From Rotaria sordida (lineage: Eukaryota > Rotifera > Eurotatoria > Philodinida > Philodinidae), in contig CAJNOL010000770.1 in assembly GCA_905250125.1 (NCBI GenBank), forward strand, positions 1 to 64,000: 64,000 nucleotides of DNA, given 5' to 3'. Every line of letters begins with the position of its first letter. Position 1 is the first letter of the stretch. Below, one piece after another: positions 10,632 to 23,713 of this stretch. A program made the position numbers and the translations under genes. Below the pieces are notes generated by a model, which saw only the letters and a list, made by a program, of their open reading frames with translations, was not told where the DNA came from and did not search any database.

Positions 10632-13600
10632 TTAGATCTTCGGTAATTTGGGTGCAGTTACCAATGGATTGTTTCGTTCAATTAAACGTTTTCCTTCAGC
10701 TTTATAATCAAATGCACATGTATGTGCTTCAGGATATCGATGTTCACTACAAAATGAACTTCCACATCTAAGAATTCAAACAAGAAAACATTCATTTTGT
10801 TTTTGTATAATTTGAAAATCAAAAAAAAAAAATATTTTTATTCTTACTTGCATTGATATGTTGTAGCTAATCCAGTTTTCTTTTTACACAAAAAACATTT
10901 TGATGTTGATTTACGATTAACAATAACTGGTGGTAATTTACTTGATTGAAGACTACTACTCACTGTTGAAAGATTATTACTTGTTGTACTTGACCATAGA
11001 TTATTTAATTTTGGATCTAACTATTGAATTCAAAAATAAAAACAAATATATATATATATATGTATAGATTGATATACAATAATATAATTTAGTTTATATT
11101 ACTTTATAACGTTCTTCAAATACTGTATCACGAGATGATGCTTTGTAACCTATAAAAGAAAAAGACTAGTTATAAACATGAATGATATGTAAGGTAGAGG
11201 AAAAAGAGTTTAATAATAACATATTTTTTATTTTAATGTTCTGTAATGTTAAGTATCTATCTCAACTGGGGATCGTGGTTTTGATGACTACTGGAGTTTT
11301 CTATATAATGTATTCGATATCAATATGTCTAAAAAACTAGAGATAGTAGTTTTCAGATGTTACAAGACATTGTCGAGGATATTTTAAAAAGAATGAAATT
11401 CTGAACAAAACGAAGAGTCGTCACATTTTCTATGGCCTTTCTTTCAAAAATTAAAAGCATCACAAAAACCGTAAAAGAAACGAAATTCATCAAAAAATCA
11501 ATTTAAAAACATATTTTCACGGTTTTTGTGATACTTTTCATTTGTCAAGGGAAAGTCGGAGAATATGTGGCGACTCTTTATTTTGTTCAGAATTTTGTGT
11601 TCTTTAAAATAGCTTTCACGAAGTCTTCTAGGACCTGAAAAACTATCGTGACCAGTTTTTCTAGAACTCTTGCTATGGTAGTTCATCTATGAAATCTTAG
11701 TAAAGAAGGAAGAATACCACTGCCTTTCGGCTTCCGTGCAATATAGGGTGTTGTCTAGCGGCAGATTCAATAGTTTCATATCTTCTCTACAACTAATACT
11801 AACTGTAACTATGAACAGAAGGCTGGTCTGACATAGAGTTCTTGCGCTCAATTGCTTGAGCTTCCAATACAATTTAATTAACCACAAGAGCACGTGTATG
11901 TTACAATGTAGTCAGCGTGCTGTCGAACGGATGATCCGAGACAAACAGTGGTTAGTTACTTATACAAGGTTATTTTATGGCTAATAGTACCAAAGTTTGA
12001 ACACAATACTTTGTGAATACGTGTCGAACTACGTAACCACCCAGCCATGGCAGCAAAATCTTAATATAGAATGCATTATGTAAAAAACTCCATTGGTTAT
12101 TAACTTCACTATCTGAATTTGAGCTAAATACTTTACTTTTATAGAAAAAAAATCAACAATATGTTGTTGTTGTTAAACTTTTTCTCTGTCGCCTTATATA
12201 AAATCATACCAGTTTTTATAGATGTTGTTTCTTTTGATGCTGTTGTTAGTAGTGAAACAAGATGTTTACCAACACCACGTGATGTATCTACTGGTTCAAT
12301 TGTAGCATTTTGCCGTAGTAGAGCGGATACTGTTTTAGATCCAATTGTTTCTATAAATAGATTTATGTGATATTTTAAAATAAATATTTTCGTTTTTCCA
12401 AAAATAAAAATGAATTAAACATACCAATAGTTACTTTAGTATTATCTAATGGGATGAGAGATGATGATGATGGAGGTGGAACAGTAGCTGTTGCACCAAC
12501 AGATTTAATATCTTGTTGTTGAAAATGTCTTTTCGTTGATGTAGATGCAGCTGAAAATATTGTAGTACATGATGATAATGATGAAGATGAAAAACTTGAT
12601 TGTGTTGATTGTTTTTTACCTGGTGTTTTTAATACTTCAATACGTTTATTATGTATTAAATGTTCATTATAAGAATCTGTACTATTATTATCATTACCAT
12701 TTCCATTATTAATTAAATCATTCGATGGTGTATTCGATGTACTTGTATATGTTTGTTGATGTAATGATGCTGTTGATACATGTATATTTGATGGCATACG
12801 TCTATATTTTGATAATGTTAATGGAATAAGTGGTCTTGGTGATGATTTTGTTTGTTTTGTATCATTATTTAATGTTTTATGATAATGATAAAATTGTTGT
12901 GTTGTTGATGGTAATGTAGATTTTTTTACAACATTAGGAAATGTTGGTACTGGTGTAGCTATTGTTGTACTTGTTGAACTATTTCTATGACGAAATAATA
13001 TTGATTGACTTGTTGATGTACGTTCACCAACTGTATATTCATCACCAATAATTAATTGATCATCATCATCAGTCCATATTGGTTTACTTAATGATGTATC
13101 ATTACGACTTTGAATATCAGCTGTACGTTTTCTATATGGTTCAGTTTTATCATCGTGTATTGATGTTGTACTTGTTAAATCATTAGTTGGTGATATAATA
13201 TCATCATCAAGTAATTCAAGCATTGGTGATGTATGAGATTGTTGATAAATTATTTCACTATTTGAAATTATTTTTTCATCTTGATTATCTAATATAGAAT
13301 CGATATTATTCGATTTTAATTCATCGAACGTATTAAATTGTTTACTCGTTGTAGTCGAAAGTATATGAGAAGATGTTGAATCAATTGGTATTGATTGTTG
13401 ATCTAATGTTGGTAATACAGGATTTATATTATCAACTAAAATAGCACCAGTATTTGTATCATTCTCAGAAGTTGTTGTTGTTGTTGCTATGGCCGTTTCT
13501 TGACTAACAGGCCCTAAGAAATAATACGAAAAAAAAAACAACAAAATATTGTTTGTTTCTCAAATTAGAGAGAAAACGTTTTTTTTTTTGAAATATTTAC

Positions 13601-16443
13601 CAACTGTTGTTGTCGACGGATAATTCGTTGAAAACATAGTATTATCAGTTGAATCATGTTTTCTTATTCGATTTTTTGTCTTATGACTTTGATAATAAGA
13701 ATCATGAAGAGTTTTTTTTGATGATTCTTGTTCATATCGATGATGTTTTTTTTGATTAAAACCTGAGGGTGAATATGATCTAGATGTTAATAATTGTTGT
13801 TTTTTTTGATTAGCTAATATCATTGGTGATGATGATAAAATTTTTTGTTGTTGATTATCATCTTCATCATGACTATCTTCTTCATCTTCACTATCTTCTT
13901 CATGAAGATAAATTGATTGTCCAATAGCAGCAGCTGCTAATATATTATATGTATTAAAAAGATTCGTTGATGATAATTGATAAGGTACAGAACAAGATTG
14001 TTTTTGTTGTTCTAAAGATGATGTACCAGATGAATTATTACCATGTGTACTTATATTTGAACTTGAATCAACAAGTATATTACGACGATGATGATGAATT
14101 AGATTTGTTTTTGTTTGTTTTGTTGTTGATGAAGGACGAACTGGAAAAGCATCCTTAGAAAAAAATAATATAATTAGTTGAGAATGAATTTATTGTGAAA
14201 CAGAAATAGAAATTTTTGAAAATTTCGAGGCAATGTACATATACAATAGCTTCGAAAAGTATTCACTCATGTTTATTTTCAATTTCTTCCGCTATCATAA
14301 TCATTAATAGTGATTTCTATAGAGAATTTTTGACGATGAAAATAAAGAACTGGAAGATGTTTCATGTTATAGAAAATTGTTTCGTCTATCGTTCTGAATA
14401 ATTCAAATCGAATTCTATTTGCAAATTCTAGGAGCCGAAAAACTAGCAATCATTTTCTACTTCGAAAAATTCTTGTTGAAAATAAAATTCGCTACACAAA
14501 TCACTATTTGAAGTCTTATTAGGGGTTACGACATTGGAAAAAATAAGTCTGAGTGAATCATTTTGAGAGCTACTGAATATGTATATATATATATATATAT
14601 ATGTATACGGATGATGGATACAATCAGAATGTACTAAAAACGAGAGAGAACTCATATAATGATAATAGAAATACTAGATGATAAATTAACAGTATGTGTC
14701 ATCATTCGTCGAACATCCAATAAAACAGTATAGAAATGATGAATCTAACTACAAGAAGAAAGAAGATGAATGAGAGTACAATACGAATGATAGTTTCAGG
14801 ATACAATTGAAATGGTGGAACCATGGTCTGTAGGGTTGTCTTCGTCATCGGAATACCATAAGAGACTAGCGGCATGCCCATCCAGTGGCTAGCGAGGAAT
14901 GAGGCGTGGGCACAGGAACATCGGAACGATTTCCGTCTAGATTAGGCTTAACTTTTGACCTAAACCAGCTATGAGACCGGATTGAAAAGTGGTTTTCTTG
15001 ATAGATTTTAATTCTACATAAATGTAACAACTATCTAATGCTGTATTGTTTCGAATGAAATCAAGAATTAACAAAGTAGTAGAGAAATACTGATTAAGAA
15101 AACAGACTAAGAAGAAATAAAACTTTATAACAAGAAAAAATTTTTTCCATTTTGATTTTTTTTAAAATAAAATTAGAAAAGATACTGTTGAAATCAAGTG
15201 AATCGAATTTTTCTTTATGAATATAAGAAATAATAACATGATTTAAACATTGTTGTGTCATTGTACAGCATAAATATATGTTTATTCCATTCATTATACT
15301 AGAAGGTCGTTCAACGATGGTTGTTGTTACTGAAATTGTCAAATATAACGATAACAATTTATTGTATTCAGAAAATAAAGTTTTGTCAATTTGTTATGTA
15401 TTTAAAAAATAAAATGTTGACTGACTTTGTAATAACGTGTCATCTGTCCGAAGAAAATGAAAATTAAACAATAATAGAACATGTTTACATTTAATAAAAT
15501 CTGCCTAAGCCTCGTGGCTACGCTGTTTATGTTTCAGACAGAATGTCATTTCTTTAACTGAAAAATGACTTTAGCCCGAAGTAGAAATGTTCTCTCATTG
15601 GATATCTCTCTAGTAATAACTTCCGAGCTACTACGATAAGAGACGTGCTAAAGTCAGTTATTAATTGAATTAGAATTGAAGCACATACATTTGCTTCCAG
15701 TTCCAAAAGGAATAAATTATTTATTTTTTGTTACTTTTCTAGTATGCGTTTTTAACTTTGATCGAATTAATTCCATTTTTTGTTTTGTTTTACGATCATC
15801 AGCTTGTCGTTTTTCATCATATTCACGTTCTTGTTCAACAGTTAGTGTTTCATGTGCGTTATACAGTGATGTATTACTAATAATAATATAAAATTATAAT
15901 TTATCGTTTTATTATTATGATTATCTTTTTCATATACCTCATAGAACCAGATAAAGGTGAGAGTGTACCGTCACCTCTATCAATAACTTGAAAAAAATTA
16001 AATTGATCACCATCACGTAAAACAAGAAATGTAACATTTTTATTTGATGATGATGATGATGGTAATAAATCACTTGTTAGTGTATAATCATCTCGACTAT
16101 TTTCAATATATTCCGACATTTCACGTATAAAATTATCTTCAATAGGTACACGTTTTGTATTAACAGGACCACCACGCATAGCTAAAACAAGTTTAAGTGT
16201 TGTACCAGCTTCGATTTTATAATCATGTAAACATGATTCATCTTCAAGTTCATTAGATTTCCAAATAAGATGTTGATGTGAAACAGGTATACCTTCTCGT
16301 CGTTCAATTTTACGTTTTATATATTGTATTTGTTCATATGGTGAAACAAGTAATTCAAATGATGATCCGGCTAATGTTTCAATATTAATTGGAATTAAAG
16401 ATCGATGTGAAGATACAGGTGATGTCTGACTTATTGGCAACAT
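10632..16443 (-). CDS. ZFAND4: AN1-type zinc finger and ubiquitin-like domain protein (ZFAND4)
   Basis: Eight exons with matching phases: 16443-15938, 15876-15735, 14153-13601, 13513-12425, 12350-12210, 11149-11103, 11020-10848, 10767-10632, giving 928 residues. The N-terminus is the ZFAND4 ubiquitin-like domain (LIPINIETLAGSSFELLVSP, then HQHLIWKSNELED, then TTLKLVLAMRGGP), followed by the conserved FLVLRDGDQFNFF segment. The middle is a poorly conserved Ser/Thr-rich region with acidic and poly-Q patches. The C-terminus is an AN1 zinc finger: CFLCKKKTGLATTYQCKCG, then FCSEHRY and HTCAFDYK, ending in APKLPKI as in vertebrates. The AN1 Cys/His ligands are all present. Introns at 14154-15734 and 11150-12209 are long because they hold foldback elements. 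The gene probably acts in ubiquitin-linked protein quality control; that is inferred from the family. The start is ATG at 16443, in line with the family N-terminus. Confidence 0.9.
11240..12115. mobile_element. Foldback element in ZFAND4 intron (family F1, with insertion)
   Basis: Arms at about 11370-11480 and 11515-11620 are reverse complements (gttctgaa/ttcagaac, agtcg/cgact and the cacaaaaaccgt/acggtttttgtg core), axis near 11498. The block TTTTCAGGTCCTAGAAG (reverse strand near 11625-11642) is shared with the CEP95 intron element at about 6685-6700. The outer right end, near 12065-12115, again matches that element (TTCA.ATAGTGA...CCAATG on the reverse strand). About 400 bp in between (11700-12060) are unrelated, suggesting a nested insertion. 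Confidence 0.6.
14215..14560. repeat. Diverged foldback copy in ZFAND4 intron (family F1)
   Basis: The words aatagtgattt (about 14309) and aaatcactattt (about 14498) are inverted, with gagaattttt/aaaattc next to them. Between them, ttctaggagccgaaaaact at about 14426 resembles the ttctaggacctgaaaa block of the copies at 6690 and 11627. It lies within the 1.58 kb second intron of ZFAND4, which also contains a (TA)n tract at 14581-14602 and a locally GC-richer stretch at 14815-14960 of unknown origin. Confidence 0.5.
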
Positions 16444-17470
16444 GTTACATAGAAGATCTTTTAGAAGTAAAAAACAAATACAAACATTTCTTTCTTTTTT
16501 TTTATTAATATGTAATGCTTACATCATATCATGAAATGAACAAAATTAATTTAGATTCTTTTAATTTTTTGTTTCGATTATCAATTCGATTTATTCTCGA
16601 CTACAAGAAGTTATGAAACGTAGAAAAAGAGAAAGAGTTGTTCGATTACAAATTATTCATCTAAAAATATAAAGATTTTTTACATCGATCAATATTCTTT
16701 TGTATGTGTCAAATTAGTTTGATTTGTTCGAAATAAAGGAATTTTGTATTCGTAGGACCTTTGCAATTCCTATTATTCATATGATGATGATGATGATGAT
16801 TGTATTTTACATTTTGGAACTGACAACTATTGTGAATAGAAAAAAAGAGAATTGAATGAAGTATAAAAGAAGAAAAAAAAACATGAAAGAGCAAATAGAA
16901 AAAAAATCTATAAAGTGGAGTAAAGCCTGCTTATATTTCATGGGCATGAAGCCTTATCAATATCAGAACTTGTTTATTTGAAAGAAAAACGAGTAAAACT
17001 TTAAGTCAATATTCAAGTTAAATTAGCTCTGATAGAAAAAAAAGGAATTTATAAATAATGCAAACTATCGTATAGTTGTTTTTTTTTTGTCCAGTAACTA
17101 TTTATTATTGTTTACAAGAATATGAAGAGAAAACGAAGCGACATCTATATAGGACCTCCAATTTTATTATCATGCTTGTCTGATTTGCTCGTTTCTTTTT
17201 TTATTTTACTTCAGAACGGGATATATTATAGATAGATAAATAAATATAATGAAGAAATATTGATTAATTTCGATATTTTCTCTCAATTCATTTCATCTAA
17301 TAACTGGTTTTTACTGTTTTCATCTTAATTGAATGAGGATATTTTGTTTTCTGCTTATCGAAGAGTAGCTTTTATTTTAGTCAATTTTCTTTTTTCTTTT
17401 CAATAATATGCTATTGATTGTTTTTACTTTAGATAACCACCCGTTTTCTTTTTACCTTTATATCAATAGA
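16444..17470. promoter_or_regulatory. Divergent promoter region of ZFAND4 and RPS23
   Basis: The two genes point away from each other from this 1.0 kb. No coding exon is seen. A TTTTTACTTTAG acceptor with the AG at 17431-17432 lies 38 nt before the RPS23 ATG, with no donor or coding exon visible upstream, so it may be a spliced-leader acceptor. A short (ATG)n/(CAT)n-like tract lies at 16780-16800. Confidence 0.5.
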
Positions 17471-18096
<626 letters not shown>

Positions 18097-18175
18097 AATA
18101 TCGATCGACTACAACAACAACAACAACATCAAACTAAATGTATTAACGTTTTGTTTTGTTGTATGTTATTATTAA

Positions 18176-18181
18176 AATAAA
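18176..18181 (+). terminator. Poly(A) signal of RPS23
   Basis: AATAAA lies 80 nt after the stop codon, in an A-rich context. Confidence 0.7.
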
Positions 18182-18439
18182 ATACAAAGGAAAAGAAAAG
18201 AACAATAGAACCGACTAAAAAAAAATCATATTATCATTTAGTCAGTTCAATAACAATTTAAGATATGAAATTTCTGTTTTCTTTTCGAAACAATTGAATT
18301 TATGGTTATATAACAATGCAGTTTGAGTGTTGATATTGAAATTAGGCACTATGACAGATGCGTCGAAAGTTTTTAAACAAAATATTTCTTGATTTTTTGA
18401 TTGATGAAGAAAGGCAGTAGACAGTATTAAGAGAGAGTT

Positions 18440-19830
18440 CACGAGAGGGCCGAGGATCGCATCAGTATATGAAGCGCCGATCAAAATTTAGATTTTCGAT
18501 TTTTTATATGCATTCGAAAGACCATTGGGTAAAGCCACCAAACCTATATTTTTAGCATATTTGAATACTTAATAGTAAAGTTAGTTCAGATGAACTTTTT
18601 AGTACCACTTACGTACTATGAAAAAACCAGTGATAATTTGTCCTATAAATGTCTACTAAGATTATACTTCAATAAATTAGAAAATTTTTTCATACAATAA
18701 ACTAAAAGATAGAACATGAAAAGCTGAACAAAATGAGCTATTTCAAATACTGTATATTATCTATTTACTGGAATTATCTAATTCAACATGAGTGAAGTAG
18801 GTCGTAATTTATGAGTTAAAAAAAGCAGATTTTTGACAGTATATCTATTGTCATTTTCTCAAATCGAAAAGTATCATGCTAAATCTTTATTTATGTTATG
18901 TAACTTTTTATTCTCTACAAAATGGTAAAAAAATGTTGGAGAAGAGAGTTCGTTCTCGAGATGGAATAGGGTTTACATCTCTCTCTTACATAGTGTTTTT
19001 TCATGATTCTTTAAGAAAAAAAAAAATCATTTTTTGCGATTTTTATTGCTATGACACGGTCATGAATCAAAATAAGTATGATATTCGGAATGAGTATCAA
19101 AAACTACATTGGGTGAAATACATTTCAGAAAAGTTCTTTTTCTATGAAAAAATCACCTGTGGTCCCTCAGGGGTCAGTTTTTCGTAGAAAAAGAATTTCT
19201 CGAAATATATTTCACTCAATATAGTTTTTGATGCTGATTCCGAATATCACAGTTATTTTGCTTCGCGACCATGTCATAGCAATAAAAATCGCAAAAAAGT
19301 TTTTTTTCAGCTGAAAAAAAACTGAAAAATCACTATGTAGGAGAGAAATGTAAGCTCTATTTCATCTGGAGGGCGAATATTTTTTCTCCAATATTTTTCA
19401 CAGTTTTTTAGAGAGTAAAAAGTTACATAACATACATAAAGATTCAACATGGCACTTTTCATTTAAAAAAGTGGCAACAGATATACTGTCAAAAATCTGT
19501 TGTTTTCAACTCATAAATTACAATCTACTCTATTCATGTTGGATTAGATAATTCCAGTAAATAGATGATATACAATATATGAAATAGCTCATTTTGTTCA
19601 GCTCTTCATGCTCTATATTTTAATTTATTGCATGGAAAAATTCTAACTTATTGAAGTAGAATTCTAGTAGATATTTATGGAACAAATTATCACTATACTT
19701 TCGATAGTAGGTACGTGGTGCTAAAAATTTAGATTTGGTGGTTTTAGACAATGATCTTTTGAATGCATATAAAAAATAAAAAATTTAAATATTGATCAGT
19801 GCCTCGGATCCTTGGTCCTGTCACAAATTG
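18440..19830. mobile_element. Giant quasi-palindrome (foldback element)
   Basis: Two arms of about 700 bp are near-continuous reverse complements around an axis at about 19164, with a 26-nt spacer (19152-19177). Matching blocks include atttttttatatgcattc (18500s) with gaatgcatataaaaaat (19760s), tactggaattatctaat (18766) with attagataattccagta (19544) and gcgatttttattgctatgac (19039) with its complement at 19277-19296. The outer ends still pair near 18445 (ttaagaga...gaggatc) and 19800-19830. There is no convincing ORF and no transposase. The two arms have diverged by point changes and small indels, so it is not a recent duplication. Confidence 0.8.
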
Positions 19831-20804
19831 TCTCTTAAACACTTTGTTAGAATCACAATTTTGTGCTTTTTTCAAATCTATATTCAAAATTTTTATGAGA
19901 CTCATAGATCACGAGTTATGAACAAATCTTTGAAAGACACGAAAATAAAGTTTAGGCGGAGTATGCTATTATATTCTGTTGGCAATTGATTTCATACTGT
20001 TGTTCAGTGATTTTTCTTGTTACTTTCGTAAAAAAGCTCATTTTTGTTTAATTCCACTTTTGAATGCATCACGTTTTGAATTTTTATGGATAAGCATCCC
20101 AATAATAAACTTCGTTCTCAGCAACGATGTCTTGTACTGCGTACGTACTATTAGCGATAGTTTTTGCACAGCAAAACATCGAAACTGTCCTCTACAAAAT
20201 CAATTAACAGCTGAGAATCTTGTAGCTTTCAGCTTGAAACGACCGAGTTTGCTCTGTAAGTCGGGAAATCAAGGAATTGCAAGCACGTCATTGTATCTCT
20301 CATAGATTCTAATCAAGTGTTTAATACCTTCCGTTGACTTTCTTCATCGGTCAGAAAAGCAAGGAACATTTTGTCTAAAAACTTTCAGTCCACTCATTAT
20401 TACAGTAAATTAGAAGGATTCTTTTTTTTCGTATTCGACACTGAGTCATTGCCTTTATTATGGAAAATTCTGCATTTTTTAATAATAACTTAATAAGAAA
20501 ATCTTGAGAGTTCTCTTACTAGGTGATGCACCCATTTATTTATCAGAGGAACGACTAGCTTATTGTATATATTGATTCAATTTTTAAATGTGTGGTGTCC
20601 TAGATAATATTTAAACTAGTTTGTCTTTAGAAGAAATACGAAACGTTGTAAAAAAAAAAGAACGTTAATCGAATCATCTGGTTTCTTAGTAACGAATCTT
20701 GTTTTTCATGTATTTGTTAATAGGTTTGTAGAATAACATCCATTACCAATATATATATATTGTTTATTTTTCAAAATGATCACACTTCTAGATTAAATCA
20801 GTTG

Positions 20805-21087
20805 TGTCAAACTTGAAAGTTAAATTGAATTGAACAACTACTCTTTAAGTTTCAATTGTCTACATGTTATATCTCAATGCCATTCTAATATCCTTGAAAA
20901 TTATAAAAGCATTACAGAAATTTAAATCATGCCCTACTCTCACTCAAACTTGACTATCTTTTCTTCGATCTAAATCTCAACTGGAAATCCCTGAAAGACT
21001 TTCCGCAGCATTCTTTGAGAGAGATAACATGTATGTATGTTTGAAAGTTGAAAATGTAATTCAATTCAACTTTCAAGTTTGACATAT
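20805..21087. mobile_element. Short terminal-inverted-repeat element
   Basis: TIRs of about 30 bp: tgtcaaacttgaaagttaaa at 20805 is the near-exact reverse complement of the right end, which finishes tttcaagtttgacata. The right terminal region is itself partly palindromic (ttgaaagttga...tcaactttcaa). It is about 280 bp with no coding capacity. The superfamily cannot be assigned. Confidence 0.65.
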
Positions 21088-22158
21088 ATGAAATGACTTC
21101 GAAAAATGGTAGAAATTTGGAAGGAGTATTATAATGAGCGTGCTCGATGGTCGGCTCTGTGTTCCGACATCGTATTTCTCCTATTACCTTCCTATCTTTT
21201 TCCGAAATCTTCCGGTCGGAACCGACTGCAAATCATTAATCTAGAATGTTATGCGAAATAATAAAATACCCATAGAATTCGTATGATTATTAGTCGTGAT
21301 TGTTAAATACAAACTTTGTTCTGGTCTCTTTACGTGAAAAATTATTCGGAACAGTTGTTGTATCCACAAAGAGATCTTTCTCTGTTAGTATTTTGATATA
21401 TAATTTTCACTAGTTATTGGTAAAATACATAGTATTTGATTTTTTCCTGATCAATAATATTTCTTTAAATAAAGAAAAGCTACCAAGTAATATTGAACTA
21501 TATTCTCTATCAGGAGGAAATTGTTTATTTTTGATTAGGACATCTTTTTTTGCGAATATTTTAATAGATGATCTCTACAGATCTTTCATATAGCAGTATT
21601 CGATTTTTATGTTAATCTGAATGATTTTTCTTCCAGAAACAAAAGATATTCTTGGATAGATCTTGCGAAATATTATGAACGACAGTAGTTAATTGAAATA
21701 GTACAGATTCTATTTTGAATATTACACCCAAATACGCATTTTTACCCATAATTTCGCATAGAGAAAAGTAGCTTTTTATGTTTGTTTTTGTCGTCCTTTA
21801 TAATACTTTTCGCCAGAATTAGAGACCTCCATTTAATTCGTAATTTGATCCTACACTCAAGATACTTCTTCATTTCACTGGCACAATTCTTGATTCAAAT
21901 ATTCATTGAAAATACTCAGATATGCTAATAAATTTATGCAAATTTCGAATGGTTTATATTTTCTAATCACTAGTATGACATTGCCATAGATTGTAGATAC
22001 ACTTATCGTATATTGAGAATTGGTTTATTAGTTCACCAATCAGTGATTTTTCTATTAAGAGGGAGAAAAAAACAACTTTATACGAAGTGACCTTTTTTTC
22101 TACAAAAACGAGTCGATATATACACAATTATTACAATTAGTTTTTAAAAAAGACAACG

Positions 22159-23230
22159 ATGAATCGTATTGCCTTCAATAGTATTGTCCGAGTAGTTCGT
22201 GTTAATCCTGCTATTCGAACGGCTGCTCCATATCGTTGGGTTAGGTTCAATTTTCTTTAACAATAACATGAAACTTTTTCTCAATGTTTTTTTCAGCAGT
22301 CAAGCAGTGCAACTGGTGGTCAACAATCACAAGGATCTGCATTTGCAGCCGGTGCTACTGGTGGTCTTGTTGCACTTCTTGGAGGTAAGTTTTTTTTCAG
22401 TCACGTGGCAATACATGTGATCAAAGTTGTTCAGTTCATACTGTCAACACTTATGAAAATGAATACCTTCAGTAGACTTTTATGAATTTTCTTATTTTCA
22501 TCTACAGAATCTAATTTCAATTATAAATAATTTGAACATATTTTCTTTTTTTTATTTAATAGGTTTTGCATGGTATCACTTTAGTGGTACACGTCAAGTT
22601 GTTAATACGGCACGTGATGCTCTTAACAAAGCTCAGGAACTCAAAGAAAAAGTGAAAGAAACAGCCGGTGATTCAGCTGAAACTGCAGCCAGTACTGTTA
22701 AGTATTTACGTTCAGCTAGTGCTACTTTAATTCCTGGTTCGGCACCATTTCTTGGAAAAGTATTTGATCAAATTGAACAGATTAGTAAAGAACATGGTGA
22801 TGAAGCAAAAAAAATATTCGATGAAACATATAAAGATTTCGAAAAGCTTGCTAAAGACGGTGGTTTAGATGCACAAACAGCCAGTAAAGCTGTAGATATT
22901 CTTCAAAAACGTGTTAAAGAACTTCAAGATTTAGCTGGTGAAGTTGGTGGTGATGCATACGATAAATTAATTTCTGACAATCCAAAATTAAAAGATCAAA
23001 TTTCGGATCCATATAACAAATTAAAAGACATGGTTGGCAAAGCTAAAGAAAAAAAACCTGAACTACAAAATCTTCTTAAAGATACAGGATCAGAATTAAC
23101 TAAAATCTTTAAAGATAAAGGTGTATCAAAAGAAACTGTTCAACAAGCACAAGATTTATTAAAAAAGAAAGGTGAAGAAGCAAAAAAACTTGGTGAAGAT
23201 GTTGCAAAAAGTGCTAAGAAGGATAAGTAG
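22159..23230 (+). CDS. Predicted mitochondrial LEA-like amphipathic-helix protein
   Basis: Three exons, 22159-22239, 22297-22384 and 22563-23230, give 278 residues. The N-terminus (MNRIAFNSIVRVVRVNPAIR) has Arg and hydrophobic residues without acidic ones, as in a mitochondrial presequence. Next comes a Gly/Ala hydrophobic segment (GATGGLVALLGGFAWYHFSG, about 44-63) that could cross or anchor in a membrane. The remaining 210 residues are Lys/Ala/Glu/Asp-rich, cysteine-free and helical, with LEA group 3-like words (AQELKEKVKETAGD, AKSAKKDK). A similar FSG-x-VVxTA block followed by amphipathic helices occurs in uncharacterised fungal proteins, so it may be a conserved organelle protein rather than a dedicated desiccation protein. 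Exon 2 could start at 22297 or 22300 (tandem CAG acceptors). LEA function is an inference. Confidence 0.7.
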
Positions 23231-23713
23231 ATATCAAATATGAATTCGTTTTCTTTTTGTGTAGTTTTTTTTATTAGTATCAATTTTATTCTTGCTAAAT
23301 ATTTTATTCTCGCACATTGTATAATGTATTAAAGTACTTTATAACTTATAAAACCTTTTTTTTTTCTTTATTTGTGAACAATCCAACTCAAAAGAAAGAG
23401 TTGCAGATACAGAAAGAACCAATAACCTTGAAAAATAAATTAAAATCGACAAAAGCTAGTACAAATTTTAGAATGAAATTAATTTCTTATGAAATTCGAG
23501 ATAAATATCTCAATAGACTGGACTTGACTGTTTCAATATTGCGATGGATCGAATCTTGAATAGAATAATAAAATTTTCCAAAGATGTTGCATATTTCTAT
23601 TAAACTTTGTTTTTTCAAAAATCCTATGTGATTCTTCTGTTGGCTAAAACATTCCGACAATGAACAGCAAATACGTAGAACAACACTAAGGAAAAGGTAA
23701 AATCGTAATCGTC

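Larger units (their letters stand above)
18097..22158. other. Gene-free stretch with inverted-repeat elements
   Basis: No coding exon is supported. It contains the 1.4 kb quasi-palindrome at 18440-19830 and a smaller inverted-repeat element at 20805-21087, listed separately. Frames at 18876-19187 and 19792-20305 belong to, or flank, the palindrome and lack codon structure. A GC-richer patch at 21130-21240 has no identifiable structure. Confidence 0.6.

Noticed and set aside
12161..12370. 69-codon plus-strand frame
   Set aside because: Antisense shadow of the ZFAND4 exon at 12350-12210.
15094..15357. Possible extra ZFAND4 exon (87-codon minus frame)
   Set aside because: The exons at 15735 and 14153 join in phase 0 without it, and the frame has no ZFAND4-like residues.
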